Shown: piece by piece, positions 36,820 through 45,321 of the stretch
How positions within the stretch are numbered: position 1 is the first letter of the stretch
Layout: every line of letters starts with the position of its first letter
Assembly: GCA_004556655.1 (NCBI GenBank)
Contig: SFGF01000056.1
Location: forward strand, 1 to 61,265
Length of the DNA stretch: 61,265 bases
Direction of reading: 5' to 3'
Origin: Lachnospiraceae bacterium
Lineage (GTDB): Bacteria; Bacillota; Clostridia; Lachnospirales; Lachnospiraceae
The notes under the pieces: generated by a model
The model's database searches: none
The model's input: the letters and a program-made list of their open reading frames with translations, nothing else
What the model was told of the DNA's origin: nothing
Program-made: the position numbers and the translations under genes

Positions 36820-36851
36820 ATTCTACACGCTCCCCTAAAGGGGAGAGTCAA
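36820..36851 (-). promoter_or_regulatory. MerR-type promoter with 16-bp palindromic operator
   Basis: On the minus strand TTGACT (36851-36846) and TAGAAT (36825-36820) are 20 bases apart. The spacer contains the perfect dyad CTCCCCTTTAGGGGAG (36845-36830). This over-long spacer filled by a dyad is the signature of MerR-activated promoters. The regulator is encoded third in the operon it drives. Confidence 0.85.
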
Positions 36852-36859
36852 GTATATTT

Positions 36860-37225
36860 TCAATTATTTATTACGATGTGATCGTCCAGGTCTTCCAGCC
36901 ATTCTTTTAAACCATCCGGAGCGTTCTGACAAAATTCCCGAATCCACTGTTCACGACGGGAAAATTCTTTTTCCTGTTCATCTGTATCCACTATGATTTC
37001 CTGTTTCATGTGGATATTCTCCAAACATTCAAACTTTTTTTCAAATTTCCATGCATACTCCGCCCATATCTCAGTATGTAAGGCCATCAGACCAAAATGA
37101 CATGTCAAATACGTCAGTCTTTCAAAATCTTCCCACGTCATTGTTTCTTCTTTTTTCAACAACTTCCTGTCATGTTCACTGCACAGATACAAAAATGCAA
37201 AACGCTCAACATCTTCCTGCTGCAT
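36860..37225 (-). CDS. Hypothetical acidic protein
   Basis: A 121-residue protein, rich in Glu, Trp and aromatic residues and predicted helical, with no signal peptide or membrane segment. I do not recognise the family. The ATG at 37225 has GGTGAGG about nine bases upstream; a GTG at 37240 lacks one. Its stop precedes the MerR promoter, so it is transcribed separately. Confidence 0.55.
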   Translation of the reverse strand: MQQEDVERFAFLYLCSEHDRKLLKKEETMTWEDFERLTYLTCHFGLMALHTEIWAEYAWKFEKKFECLENIHMKQEIIVDTDEQEKEFSRREQWIREFCQNAPDGLKEWLEDLDDHIVINN

Positions 37226-37377
37226 AAAATCAATCCTCACCTTTGTTGTTTTGTCTCACTTTTACAACCATTCTACCCTTTTCTATCACCAAAATCAATA
37301 CATGTTGTCGAAAAAAATGAGACCTCCGGGTGCTGCATAGTTAAAACATGTGGGTCTGGAGAGGACTTATTTATCCG

Positions 37378-38268
37378 CTACCTGTCTTGTCTGGAAATTA
37401 TCCTTGCATATTTGCTATCTGAATCTTCTACAACACAGATTTTGCCCTGTTCAATATAATATTCAATTCGCTTTGCGTACCACCAGTCTCCTACACTGAT
37501 CTGCGAATAACCAAGAATATTACCAATCAGCCTTGCTTCTTTGATTGGCTGATCGGTAAGCCTTTTCCATATCTGGAAATCATAGAAATTCTCCGGAACA
37601 CTGAGTACTTTTCCGTTTATCACTGCGCGAAGCGGACTATTTTCTACCACTAAATCACTCCACAGTCCGGCAAACATACGCACTTCGTCTTTCGAAAGTA
37701 TCTTTTCATAGGATAAAAAACCAGCAAATTCTTCCGCAGCAACCTCACCCCAATTACTGTAAAGAGTAATATCTTTTTCACGGACTATGTATTCCGGAAG
37801 TTTTACTATCCGTATTTCATTCTCATACTTCAGTAAAAGCTGACACAGACTATACAATCCACATCTGGAATAAGGGGCATCACTGTACCATATCCTGACC
37901 GTCTCTCCATTATCAAGAAATGTTTTCAGGCGCATAAGTTCATTTGCGTAAACATCTCCGAGCCCTTTCAATTCTTTTTCCATCCCTTCATCCTGTTCCC
38001 ACTGGTTCTGGGCATACATGGAATAAATCAAATCTTTTCGATATAAACTGTCTACCGGCTCTTTGATATTTCCAATGTCCAACATAAATCCCAGACAGAT
38101 CACTTCCTCTGCTGTTCCCTCGATCCAGCCGGCAAAGGGCTTCTTGGGCGGTGTCTTTTTTCCTGCCGCCCATACTGCTGTGGACCCATTGACAGAGCCA
38201 ATTACCACTTTATTTTTTGCTGCTTTCATGGAACCAGCTTCACTTTCACCAAACAATATCTCAATCAT
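37378..38268 (-). CDS. DUF1835/DUF3658 domain protein
   Basis: A 296-residue protein with the DUF1835 opening MIEILFGESEAGSMK and the RIWYSDAPYSRCGLYSLC core. A C-terminal DUF3658-like segment (ISVGDWWYAKRIEYYIEQGK) follows. It is cytoplasmic. Family members are common in Lachnospiraceae and have no assigned function. It is nine bases downstream of the flavodoxin gene and may be co-transcribed with it. Confidence 0.8.
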   Translation of the reverse strand: MIEILFGESEAGSMKAAKNKVVIGSVNGSTAVWAAGKKTPPKKPFAGWIEGTAEEVICLGFMLDIGNIKEPVDSLYRKDLIYSMYAQNQWEQDEGMEKELKGLGDVYANELMRLKTFLDNGETVRIWYSDAPYSRCGLYSLCQLLLKYENEIRIVKLPEYIVREKDITLYSNWGEVAAEEFAGFLSYEKILSKDEVRMFAGLWSDLVVENSPLRAVINGKVLSVPENFYDFQIWKRLTDQPIKEARLIGNILGYSQISVGDWWYAKRIEYYIEQGKICVVEDSDSKYARIISRQDR

Positions 38269-38277
38269 ATCGTTATC

Positions 38278-38841
38278 TTATTCCTCCACATTGGACTCTT
38301 TATTCAAGGAATTCAAATCCCGTTCAATTGTGTCTAATTTCATAAAATCCACAAAATCCACCTGTTTTCCATAGGTTTCAATCATCGCTCTGACTTCTGC
38401 ATTCTTTTTATCCTCAGGCAGATTTTTTGCTTTCGTATAAAGCAATTTCATCATAGTTTTATGCTTAAAGTTCAATCTGCTATAATCAATCCCACCTCTA
38501 AGATGATAAATTTCTGCCTTATTATAGAGTTCGGAAGATAATTGTCTTTGCAGGGATGTACGAATATTATGGATATTCTCATCATCCTCCACATCTGCAA
38601 GACCTACCGTAACAATCATAAATCTCTTGCATATACTCTTACAAATTGCCGGAAGCGTTTCTTTTAATCCTTTTACTCCGCCTGCATATAACCCACCAAA
38701 ATATATGATTGTCTCACAATCTTCTGATATATTAGCTTTCTCGTAAGAAACTGCCTGTATACCGGTTCTCCCTGCCAGTTCCTCTGCATATCTCCTGGTA
38801 GTTCCATAATTTGTTCCATATATAATCATTGCTTTCAACAT
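38278..38841 (-). CDS. Flavodoxin-domain protein
   Basis: A 187-residue protein with the FMN phosphate-binding loop YGTNYGTTRRYAEEL at the N-terminus and an IIYFGGLYAGGVKGL strand-loop, as in HemG-like flavodoxins. The C-terminal 50 residues are charged and helical. It probably acts as an electron carrier; its partner is not evident. Confidence 0.82.
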   Translation of the reverse strand: MLKAMIIYGTNYGTTRRYAEELAGRTGIQAVSYEKANISEDCETIIYFGGLYAGGVKGLKETLPAICKSICKRFMIVTVGLADVEDDENIHNIRTSLQRQLSSELYNKAEIYHLRGGIDYSRLNFKHKTMMKLLYTKAKNLPEDKKNAEVRAMIETYGKQVDFVDFMKLDTIERDLNSLNKESNVEE

Positions 38842-38930
38842 ATAATATCTTTATTTTCCTCCTTCCAAGATCTTTTCCGGCTATACCATTCTCTTTCCCA
38901 TTCCATAGAAAATGCTTGTGACGAAATGCA

Positions 38931-39818
38931 TCAGTAAGAATTCTTAAAATCAAATAATGTCAGTTGTTCTCCGGCCAATTTATCTTCAAACTGGTGCATA
39001 TATTCAAATAATTTTCCTGATCGCCACTCAATTCCTGCTTCGTTACATTCCCTGCATACCAGCTCCATCAATTTTTTCTCCTTCGGTACCGGCAGTTCAT
39101 AAGCATTTCCATAGGTTTTGATATACCGTTCTTTCATACCCGGAAAATACTGATCCAACTTTTGATAAAAATACTGTCGGTCTCCATCTCTGAGTGTCAC
39201 TCCAATTCCAAAAGTCATAATTCCATGTACGTCTGCCTTCCGGCATTCATTCAACAAGCTTTGAATGTTTTCTTCCGTATCATTGATAAACGGCAGAACA
39301 GGTGTCAGCCATACAATCGTTGGAATCCCTTCATCCCTCATAATATTCAGTACTTCAATTCGCCGCGCTGTTGTACATACATTTGGTTCTAATATTCGGC
39401 AAAGGCTTTCGTCATAAGTAGTCAATGTCATCTGCACCACGCATTTTGTTTTCCTATTAATACTTTTCAATAAATCCAGATCCCGCAGAATCATATCTGA
39501 TTTCGTCTGAATGGTAAGTCCGTACCCATACTCATCAATCCGCTCCAGACAACGTCTAGTCAGCTGCAGTTTCTTTTCCAGATGCAGATATGGATCACTC
39601 ATGGCTCCGGTGCCGATCATACATTTTTTTCTTTTCCTGCGAAGTGCCTGCTCAAGCAACTCCGGAGCATTTATTTTAACCTCAATATCCTCAAAGGCAT
39701 GTTTCATCTGATAGCAGGTGCTTCTGGCATCACAGTAAATACAGCCATGTGTACACCCCCTGTAAATATTCATTCCGTTCTGTGCGGAAAGAATGCCTTT
39801 TGCTTTTACCTCATGCAT
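38931..39818 (-). CDS. SplB-like radical SAM protein (COG1533)
   Basis: A 295-residue radical SAM protein with C22, C26 and C29 in YRGCTHGCIYCD, the COG1533 (spore photoproduct lyase-like) motif, then GTGAMSDPYLHLEKK. The start at 39818 gives the normal family N-terminus. A longer frame (to 39920) would run through a hairpin at 39853-39884. It is not obviously linked to the RiPP cluster 11 kb away. Substrate unknown. Confidence 0.82.
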   Translation of the reverse strand: MHEVKAKGILSAQNGMNIYRGCTHGCIYCDARSTCYQMKHAFEDIEVKINAPELLEQALRRKRKKCMIGTGAMSDPYLHLEKKLQLTRRCLERIDEYGYGLTIQTKSDMILRDLDLLKSINRKTKCVVQMTLTTYDESLCRILEPNVCTTARRIEVLNIMRDEGIPTIVWLTPVLPFINDTEENIQSLLNECRKADVHGIMTFGIGVTLRDGDRQYFYQKLDQYFPGMKERYIKTYGNAYELPVPKEKKLMELVCRECNEAGIEWRSGKLFEYMHQFEDKLAGEQLTLFDFKNSY

Positions 39819-39852
39819 ATCTTTATTTCCTATCATATTTTTTGATAGTTTG

Positions 39853-39884
39853 GAAACACAAGGAGCTAATGCCCCTTGTGTTTC
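39853..39884 (-). terminator. Hairpin between the DUF3786 and SplB-like genes
   Basis: An 11-bp perfect stem (GAAACACAAGG / CCTTGTGTTTC) with a ten-base loop lies just after the DUF3786 stop. The following sequence is A-rich rather than T-rich, so termination is uncertain. Confidence 0.55.
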
Positions 39885-39916
39885 TCCATCATAATCTTTC
39901 GGTTCCGCACCAAAAG

Positions 39917-40495
39917 TCACTTTTGCTTATTAAAGCTCTTTTGAATAAACTGCGAATTCAAGGATTCACTGCATCTATCTTTTGAAACAAATCTGCAATC
40001 ATCAGGAAAAGGTAAAAAAATCCAGGCTGTATCTCCTGTTGACTTTTCGTATTCTCCCCCGGCTATTTTACACCTTTTTTCCAGTTCATTTATTCTTCCT
40101 GAGTAATCATTTGCAAAATTCACAAACAGCGGATTCGTCCGATCATTGCTTCGAATACGCACCGGATCCAGAGTACTTTCCGGAACCCAGTTCCCCATCT
40201 CATGAATATTTCCCGTTCCGTCACCAAGATAGTGATATACTGCAAGAGCTTCATTCATCTGCAGTTTGTCCGTCCATTGAATCCCATCTTTCTTTTCAAG
40301 AACACCATTAGCGCAATTCAGACGATATTCTTTTTCAAAGTATGAAAGCAAAATATACTCATTATCCCTTGCAAAAGTTATATATCGTTCCTTTCCCGTT
40401 GGATCAAAACCGGAAAATTTACTTCTCCATTTTCTGCAGGTTACTTCTGCATCCGTAAAAGAAAAACCAATGTTTCGATATGAATGAAAGCCCAT
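39917..40495 (-). CDS. DUF3786 domain protein
   Basis: A 192-residue soluble protein whose middle (YRLNCANGVLEKKDG ... ALAVYHYLGDG, then GNWVPESTLDP) matches DUF3786, a family found in anaerobes, often near corrinoid or Fe-S enzymes. Function unknown. It shares orientation with the nitroreductase gene 25 bases upstream. Confidence 0.7.
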   Translation of the reverse strand: MGFHSYRNIGFSFTDAEVTCRKWRSKFSGFDPTGKERYITFARDNEYILLSYFEKEYRLNCANGVLEKKDGIQWTDKLQMNEALAVYHYLGDGTGNIHEMGNWVPESTLDPVRIRSNDRTNPLFVNFANDYSGRINELEKRCKIAGGEYEKSTGDTAWIFLPFPDDCRFVSKDRCSESLNSQFIQKSFNKQK

Positions 40496-40520
40496 GCCAT
40501 GTTCCTCCTGATATTTGCCA

Positions 40521-41288
40521 TTATATTTCCATATGATATGTAACTACTTTTATTTTCTCCGAATCTGTATCATAGTCTTTATACAATTCAACAGTATATT
40601 TAATACGATTGTGTTGAAGACATAAATCGAGAAAGCAAAGAAAAATCCCCACATCAATCTGGTTATAAAATGACACCTTATCAGCAGGCATAATTCCTCT
40701 CTTTCCTTGTTTTTTGTATCGATAAACATCTATGCAGGCATCTGTGTTTTCCACTATCCAAGGCTGTGTATTGCAGGCACTTGGGGCAAATCTGACAATT
40801 TCGGATACACCTGGTATCTGCTTACCGATCCATATTTCATCGATTTGCTTTCTTTTGCTCTTGAACATATCCTTACGAAATTTTTTCTCATCATCAACTT
40901 TAGATATTGCAATCATAATTACAAATTCAAGTCCTTCAAATGATGTTTCATCTGTTTTCCCAATACCAAACCAAAGTGTTCCCATATTCTGTGACACAAG
41001 ATACAGATCCAACTGTTCACCTAAATATCCAATATTATGTAAATAGTTGTCTTTTTTCTCACTATATAATAAAATGCAGTATTGCTGTCCACGTTTGCAG
41101 GTGGTTTTGTCAGCAGGAACAATTCGGATCGATGTTTTTATATCAGGACATAGCGGAACAAATGTTTTATACATTTCCTGGATATTTTCAATTTCTGCGG
41201 AAGATATTGTTGAATCCCCAATATCTCGAAATAAATGAAATGATTTTCTTTTAAATATCATTTTATATAATTCTTTATTAAGATCCAT
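40521..41288 (-). CDS. Nitroreductase-family protein
   Basis: A 255-residue protein of the TM1586-like nitroreductase group: IFKRKSFHLFRD near the start, MGTLWFGIGK in the middle and VRFAPSACNTQPWIVE in the second half, the FMN-binding signature. It probably uses FMN to reduce an unknown substrate. It is part of a run of minus-strand accessory genes. Confidence 0.75.
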   Translation of the reverse strand: MDLNKELYKMIFKRKSFHLFRDIGDSTISSAEIENIQEMYKTFVPLCPDIKTSIRIVPADKTTCKRGQQYCILLYSEKKDNYLHNIGYLGEQLDLYLVSQNMGTLWFGIGKTDETSFEGLEFVIMIAISKVDDEKKFRKDMFKSKRKQIDEIWIGKQIPGVSEIVRFAPSACNTQPWIVENTDACIDVYRYKKQGKRGIMPADKVSFYNQIDVGIFLCFLDLCLQHNRIKYTVELYKDYDTDSEKIKVVTYHMEI

Positions 41289-41327
41289 ATTATTATCCTT
41301 CTTCCATGTAGTTTATGGACTCACTTC

Positions 41328-41762
41328 TCACTTAGCGTTCTTATATGAGATTGTAATATGACTGGGTGCAAAAATTGTTGCTGCTATAATCAACAAAACA
41401 GATCTGCTCATAATTCCACTGAACAAAAACAGAATGGATGGAATAATAGAAAGTGCTAAAGCTCTGAAAATACTGTTTTTCTTAAAACAGATGATCCAAA
41501 TGACACAGTAAAGTATTACTAATATCACATTTACAATCAGATAAACTGCAAATACCTCATCAGACCACCAGCCAAACCATGTCCCCGGAATATTTATAAT
41601 CATAAATCCAAAACATCCATATCTGCCAATTTGTTCAATCATTTCAACAAATTTATTTTTCCATTTATTAGCAAATCCATCTTTGCACTTCATCGCAAAT
41701 ATAATATTAGGAATCATAATTACCACAATAAAAATCAAGCCAAAAATATTAATCCATTCCAT
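41328..41762 (-). CDS. Small hypothetical membrane protein
   Basis: A 144-residue protein with four hydrophobic segments separated by short charged loops (KCKDGFANKWKNK). The ATG at 41762 is preferred because GGGAGG is eight bases upstream; an ATG six bases earlier is too close. I do not recognise the family. Confidence 0.6.
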   Translation of the reverse strand: MEWINIFGLIFIVVIMIPNIIFAMKCKDGFANKWKNKFVEMIEQIGRYGCFGFMIINIPGTWFGWWSDEVFAVYLIVNVILVILYCVIWIICFKKNSIFRALALSIIPSILFLFSGIMSRSVLLIIAATIFAPSHITISYKNAK

Positions 41763-42069
41763 ATTCATCACCTCCCATTGAAAACTGGTTTTCATTTCTT
41801 TCCACCTTTGAGAACATTATATCAGATTATTCTATTTTATATAGACATATAATCAAGAAAGTTGTGTCCATTTTTTAGCTTTTAAATAGCACAACATATT
41901 TAATATTTTCAGGCTCTCGCCTTTATATATCGTGTCAATTGCTATCAAAGTACTTCTTGCACAGATTACCATTCCATGGTAAATTTAGAATCAATACTCC
42001 ACATTCTGCACAGTTTCATTATAGTGGTGCCAATTGTGCGGGCATGGAGGTTTAGGAAGGAGTTAAATT
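41763..42069. other. AT-rich divergent intergenic region
   Basis: About 307 bases between divergent genes. It must hold promoters for both sides; TATAAT-like elements are present (for example around 41818-41823 on the minus strand) but no convincing -35 partner was found. No gene, repeat or hairpin of note was seen. Confidence 0.5.
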
Positions 42070-42633
42070 ATGTCGGAAAATAAGATACCTTTGATACCAT
42101 TCGGCCATACACCAGATAGTAAAGAACTTCTTTCGTGGAACTTAATGGAAACGTCTGACCCACCGTATAATTACGCAAAATTAATTGCGACCCGAGGATT
42201 GGCCGTTGTCCCATTTGTACGTATTTCCGAAAGTCAGAATGCAAATAAACTAAAAACATGTTTTTACAGTGAATCTTATTTAAAGGAATGGCTGAATACA
42301 ACTTTTCTACAGGAGTACTTCAGCGAAGATGAACGAAAATATATTAGATCTGTTGATATCCCAAGTTCGAAAGATATTGAAAAATGGTTTCCAGAGGAAC
42401 ATGACAGAATTTGTATCCCGACACAGTTTGCTATAGATAATAATGCTGTTATATTTGAGAATAATAATTCTCTAAAAACATGCGTATATTGGCTTTCTGA
42501 TACTGGACGTAAAGTTGGTATGAGTGCTACAGTCATTTTATCAAATGGAAAAATATATAAATCTGCATATATGGCTGCCACCAATGTTTGTGTAAGACCA
42601 GTAATAGAGGTTGCCAGAAAGGAGCAATGGTAA
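42070..42633 (+). CDS. DUF6273-like domain protein
   Basis: A 187-residue protein. The WLNTTFLQEYFSEDERKYI stretch and the C-terminal RPVIEV ending resemble DUF6273 proteins, which are often attached to surface or phage-like contexts. Here it stands alone with AAGGAG upstream. No signal peptide. Its stop overlaps the start of the ADP-ribosylglycohydrolase by one base, so the two are co-translated. Confidence 0.6.
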   Translation: MSENKIPLIPFGHTPDSKELLSWNLMETSDPPYNYAKLIATRGLAVVPFVRISESQNANKLKTCFYSESYLKEWLNTTFLQEYFSEDERKYIRSVDIPSSKDIEKWFPEEHDRICIPTQFAIDNNAVIFENNNSLKTCVYWLSDTGRKVGMSATVILSNGKIYKSAYMAATNVCVRPVIEVARKEQW

Positions 42634-43433
42634 TGAGTTTGACAGGTGCCATATTAGGAGATATAGCTGGTTCGCGATTTGAGTTCGAAAAAGAGATAGC
42701 CGATTGGAATTCATGTGAACTATATAACAAAAATTCAGTATTTACCGATGACACAGTACAAAGTTTAGCTATAGGGATGGCTGCAATTACCCATAAAGAT
42801 TACGCAAAGTCCTTAGCGGAAATCTGTAATAAATATCTGTTTGTTGGTTATGGCGGCAATTTTCATCGTTGGTTGTTGAATCCGGGGACAGCTCAATGTA
42901 ATAGTTGGGGAAATGGTTCAGCAATGAGAGTGTCTGCGATTGGCGAAATTGCTGATAGTCTCTCAGAAGCTGAAGAAATGGCTGCAGCATCTGCAAAATG
43001 TACACATAATTCCTATGAAGGAATTAAAGGTGCCAAAGCTATCGCCGGTTGTGTTTATCTAGCGAAAAAAGGTTCAAGTAAGAAAGAAATTCTGAAGTAT
43101 GCACAGGCATTGTATCCTGGAGAGAAATACGAGTACCCTCCTGAGAGAAAACTTTGTGAATATAGAGAAACTTATAAATTTGAAGTCAGTTGTCAAAATT
43201 CCGTCCCGGTAGCAATCCGTTGTTTCCTGGAAAGCACGGATTTTGAATCATGCCTACGTAACGTATTCTATGTAAATGGTGATACAGACACTTTAGGGTC
43301 TATGGCTGGCTCAATTGCCGGATCTTATTATGGAATGGGTGGATTAGATGTAGAAAATATTCTGAAATACTATTTGGATGATGAACTTTTCGAATTATGG
43401 TCTACTATCATAACATATATTTCAAACCATTAA
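42633..43433 (+). CDS. ADP-ribosylglycohydrolase family protein
   Basis: A 266-residue DraG/ARH-type hydrolase that removes ADP-ribose from proteins or other targets. The dinuclear metal site is intact: FTDDTVQSLA near residue 30 and NGDTDTLGSMAGSIAG near 225, with an early GAILGDIAGSRFE. The ATG at 42633 is spaced correctly from AAAGGAG; another ATG six bases earlier is too close. No ADP-ribosyltransferase gene is visible nearby. Confidence 0.88.
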   Translation: MSLTGAILGDIAGSRFEFEKEIADWNSCELYNKNSVFTDDTVQSLAIGMAAITHKDYAKSLAEICNKYLFVGYGGNFHRWLLNPGTAQCNSWGNGSAMRVSAIGEIADSLSEAEEMAAASAKCTHNSYEGIKGAKAIAGCVYLAKKGSSKKEILKYAQALYPGEKYEYPPERKLCEYRETYKFEVSCQNSVPVAIRCFLESTDFESCLRNVFYVNGDTDTLGSMAGSIAGSYYGMGGLDVENILKYYLDDELFELWSTIITYISNH

Positions 43434-43464
43434 TAAGAATTTATTAACTTCGGAGAATAATCAT

Positions 43465-43641
43465 ATGAAAAAGTACACAATAGAGGAAATCATTTTTAAA
43501 ATTAAAGAGCTTGACAAAGAGAGTGAAAAAATGACTGAAACCATACGTGAACTTCGTAACAAACGAAGTTCACTAAAGATAATGGATTTTGCAGGAAAGA
43601 ACGCCATAGATCAAGAAATTGATACAAAATTCAAACGTTAA
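43465..43641 (+). CDS. Small charged helical protein, 58 residues
   Basis: A short open frame with GGAG nine bases before ATG 43465. The 58-residue product is Lys/Glu-rich (MKKYTIEEIIFKIKELDKES at the start) with a heptad-like pattern suggesting a short coiled coil. It follows the ARH gene by 31 bases. Function unknown. Confidence 0.6.
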   Translation: MKKYTIEEIIFKIKELDKESEKMTETIRELRNKRSSLKIMDFAGKNAIDQEIDTKFKR

Positions 43642-43848
43642 TGGAACAAGGGTTATATTTTTATCTTCTTTCATAGAAGGGGTCATATCTGTACAACTGT
43701 CTACTGCAATATGCTAGGCCATGCAATTATCCTCCTGCGTATATATTCTTTGACATAGTTTTCATTACTATATGTCATGGCATACAGTATGCTATTTGAA
43801 AAGCATATTTTTTTATATTTCTCTGCTCATAGATTATCCACCCTGAAT

Positions 43849-43877
43849 TTGATTAATCCTTAATTGTATGATAAGAT
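43849..43877 (+). promoter_or_regulatory. Promoter of the M18 aminopeptidase gene
   Basis: TTGATT (43849-43854), a 17-base spacer and TAAGAT (43872-43877) form a good sigma-A promoter 48 bases before the start codon. The preceding 200 bases hold nothing else recognisable. Confidence 0.65.
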
Positions 43878-43924
43878 ATCTTCAAATGATTATTACTCAA
43901 TACAGATAAGAATGGAGAATCAAT

Positions 43925-45226
43925 ATGCAAACATCACCAAAAGAAATCGAACAGCTTTTTCATTATCTGCAGAATGGTACTTCTGCTTTTCATGTCATTG
44001 CCCACACAAAAAATATATTAACTGAGGCCGGTTTCGCTGAACTGAACCTGAAGGATTCATGGCAGCTTGAAAAAGGCGGCCGTTATTTCTGCAGTCCTTT
44101 TGACACAACACTCTATGCTTTTACCATTGGTGAGAACTGTGATCTTTCCAACGGCATCCATGTCGGAGGAGCACATACAGATTTCCCTGCCATCAAGATC
44201 AAACCGAATCCTGAGATCTACTCTCACGGTTATATGCAGCTGAATACAGAAGTGTATGGCGGCCCGATCCTGAATACATTTTTCGACCGTCCATTGTCAC
44301 TGGCTGGCAAGGTTATAACAAAAGGTCCTCGCTATGATCAGCCAGTCAGCCATCTGATCGATCTGAAGCGTCCGGCTGTTTATCTTCCGAATCTGGCCAT
44401 CCATATGAACCGTGCCATCAACGATAATGGTGCGCCAATCGACAATCAGAAGCATCTCCTTCCGATTCTTGGTACATTGAATACATATCTGAATAAAGAT
44501 ACGACCTTTATGGATCTGCTGGCACAGGAACTCCATGTTGAAGCCGCTGATATCCTTGATTATGATCTGTGCATCTACAATCTGGATCAGCCGCAGCTTG
44601 TGGGCTTTACGGAAGAATTTATCTCTGCACCACGTCTTGATGATATTACTTCCGTATGTGCATTGATTCATGGTTTAATTGAAAGCCATAACACAGAACG
44701 TGTCAATATGGTCTGTCTGTTCGACAATGAAGAAATCGGCAGTCTCAGCAAGCAGGGTGCCGATTCATCCCTGCCATCCATCATCATCGGCAAGATCTGG
44801 CAGGCCTTCGGCAAGAGCCAGATCGACTGTATGTCGGATATCTCTGATGGCCTGATGCTGTCCGTTGATGTGGCCCATGCTTATCATCCGAATTACCCGG
44901 GCACTCAGGATATCACCAATTACCCGATCATGAACGGCGGTTTTGTTTTAAAGACTGCCAGCAACCAATCCTATACCTGGGACTGTGAGATCCTGTCCTC
45001 TCTTATCGCTTTATGCCAGCAGGAAAATATTCCTTACCAGCGTTTTGTAAAGCATTCCAACACGAAAGGCGGCGGCACCATCGGTTCCATCATATCTGCA
45101 CATCTGCCAATGCGAACAGCAGATATCGGTGTCGGACTTCTGGCCATGCATTCCAGCCGTGAAGTCATGGGCAAGGACGATCAGATTGCTCTGACACGTT
45201 TTGCAGAAGCTTTCTTTACAGAGTAG
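43925..45226 (+). CDS. apeB: M18 family aminopeptidase
   Basis: A 433-residue zinc aminopeptidase of the M18 (aspartyl aminopeptidase) family. Metal and catalytic motifs are present: GGAHTDFPAIKIKP (metal His and Asp), FDNEEIGSLSKQGADS (catalytic Glu pair) and VAHAYHPNY. It removes N-terminal residues, preferentially acidic, from peptides in the cytoplasm. It is transcribed towards the peptide uptake operon and may process imported peptides. GGAG precedes ATG 43925. Confidence 0.88.
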   Translation: MQTSPKEIEQLFHYLQNGTSAFHVIAHTKNILTEAGFAELNLKDSWQLEKGGRYFCSPFDTTLYAFTIGENCDLSNGIHVGGAHTDFPAIKIKPNPEIYSHGYMQLNTEVYGGPILNTFFDRPLSLAGKVITKGPRYDQPVSHLIDLKRPAVYLPNLAIHMNRAINDNGAPIDNQKHLLPILGTLNTYLNKDTTFMDLLAQELHVEAADILDYDLCIYNLDQPQLVGFTEEFISAPRLDDITSVCALIHGLIESHNTERVNMVCLFDNEEIGSLSKQGADSSLPSIIIGKIWQAFGKSQIDCMSDISDGLMLSVDVAHAYHPNYPGTQDITNYPIMNGGFVLKTASNQSYTWDCEILSSLIALCQQENIPYQRFVKHSNTKGGGTIGSIISAHLPMRTADIGVGLLAMHSSREVMGKDDQIALTRFAEAFFTE

Positions 45227-45267
45227 GCATGCATCATGAGAACTGATTATTAGAACCATGGAAAGCG

Positions 45268-45308
45268 GAAAGGGATCCGTCTCTGCATAGCAGAACCGAA
45301 TCCCTTTC
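45268..45308. terminator. Bidirectional terminator between convergent genes
   Basis: GAAAGGGATCCG (45268-45279) pairs with CGAATCCCTTTC (45297-45308) with one mismatch; T-rich sequence follows on the plus strand. It separates the M18 gene from the convergent M20 gene. Confidence 0.8.
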
Positions 45309-45321
45309 TTAATATTTTTCT

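Noticed and set aside
38931..39818. SplB-like radical SAM protein as part of the RiPP cluster
   Set aside because: It is 11 kb away behind several independent operons and belongs to the COG1533 group, not the SPASM maturases.
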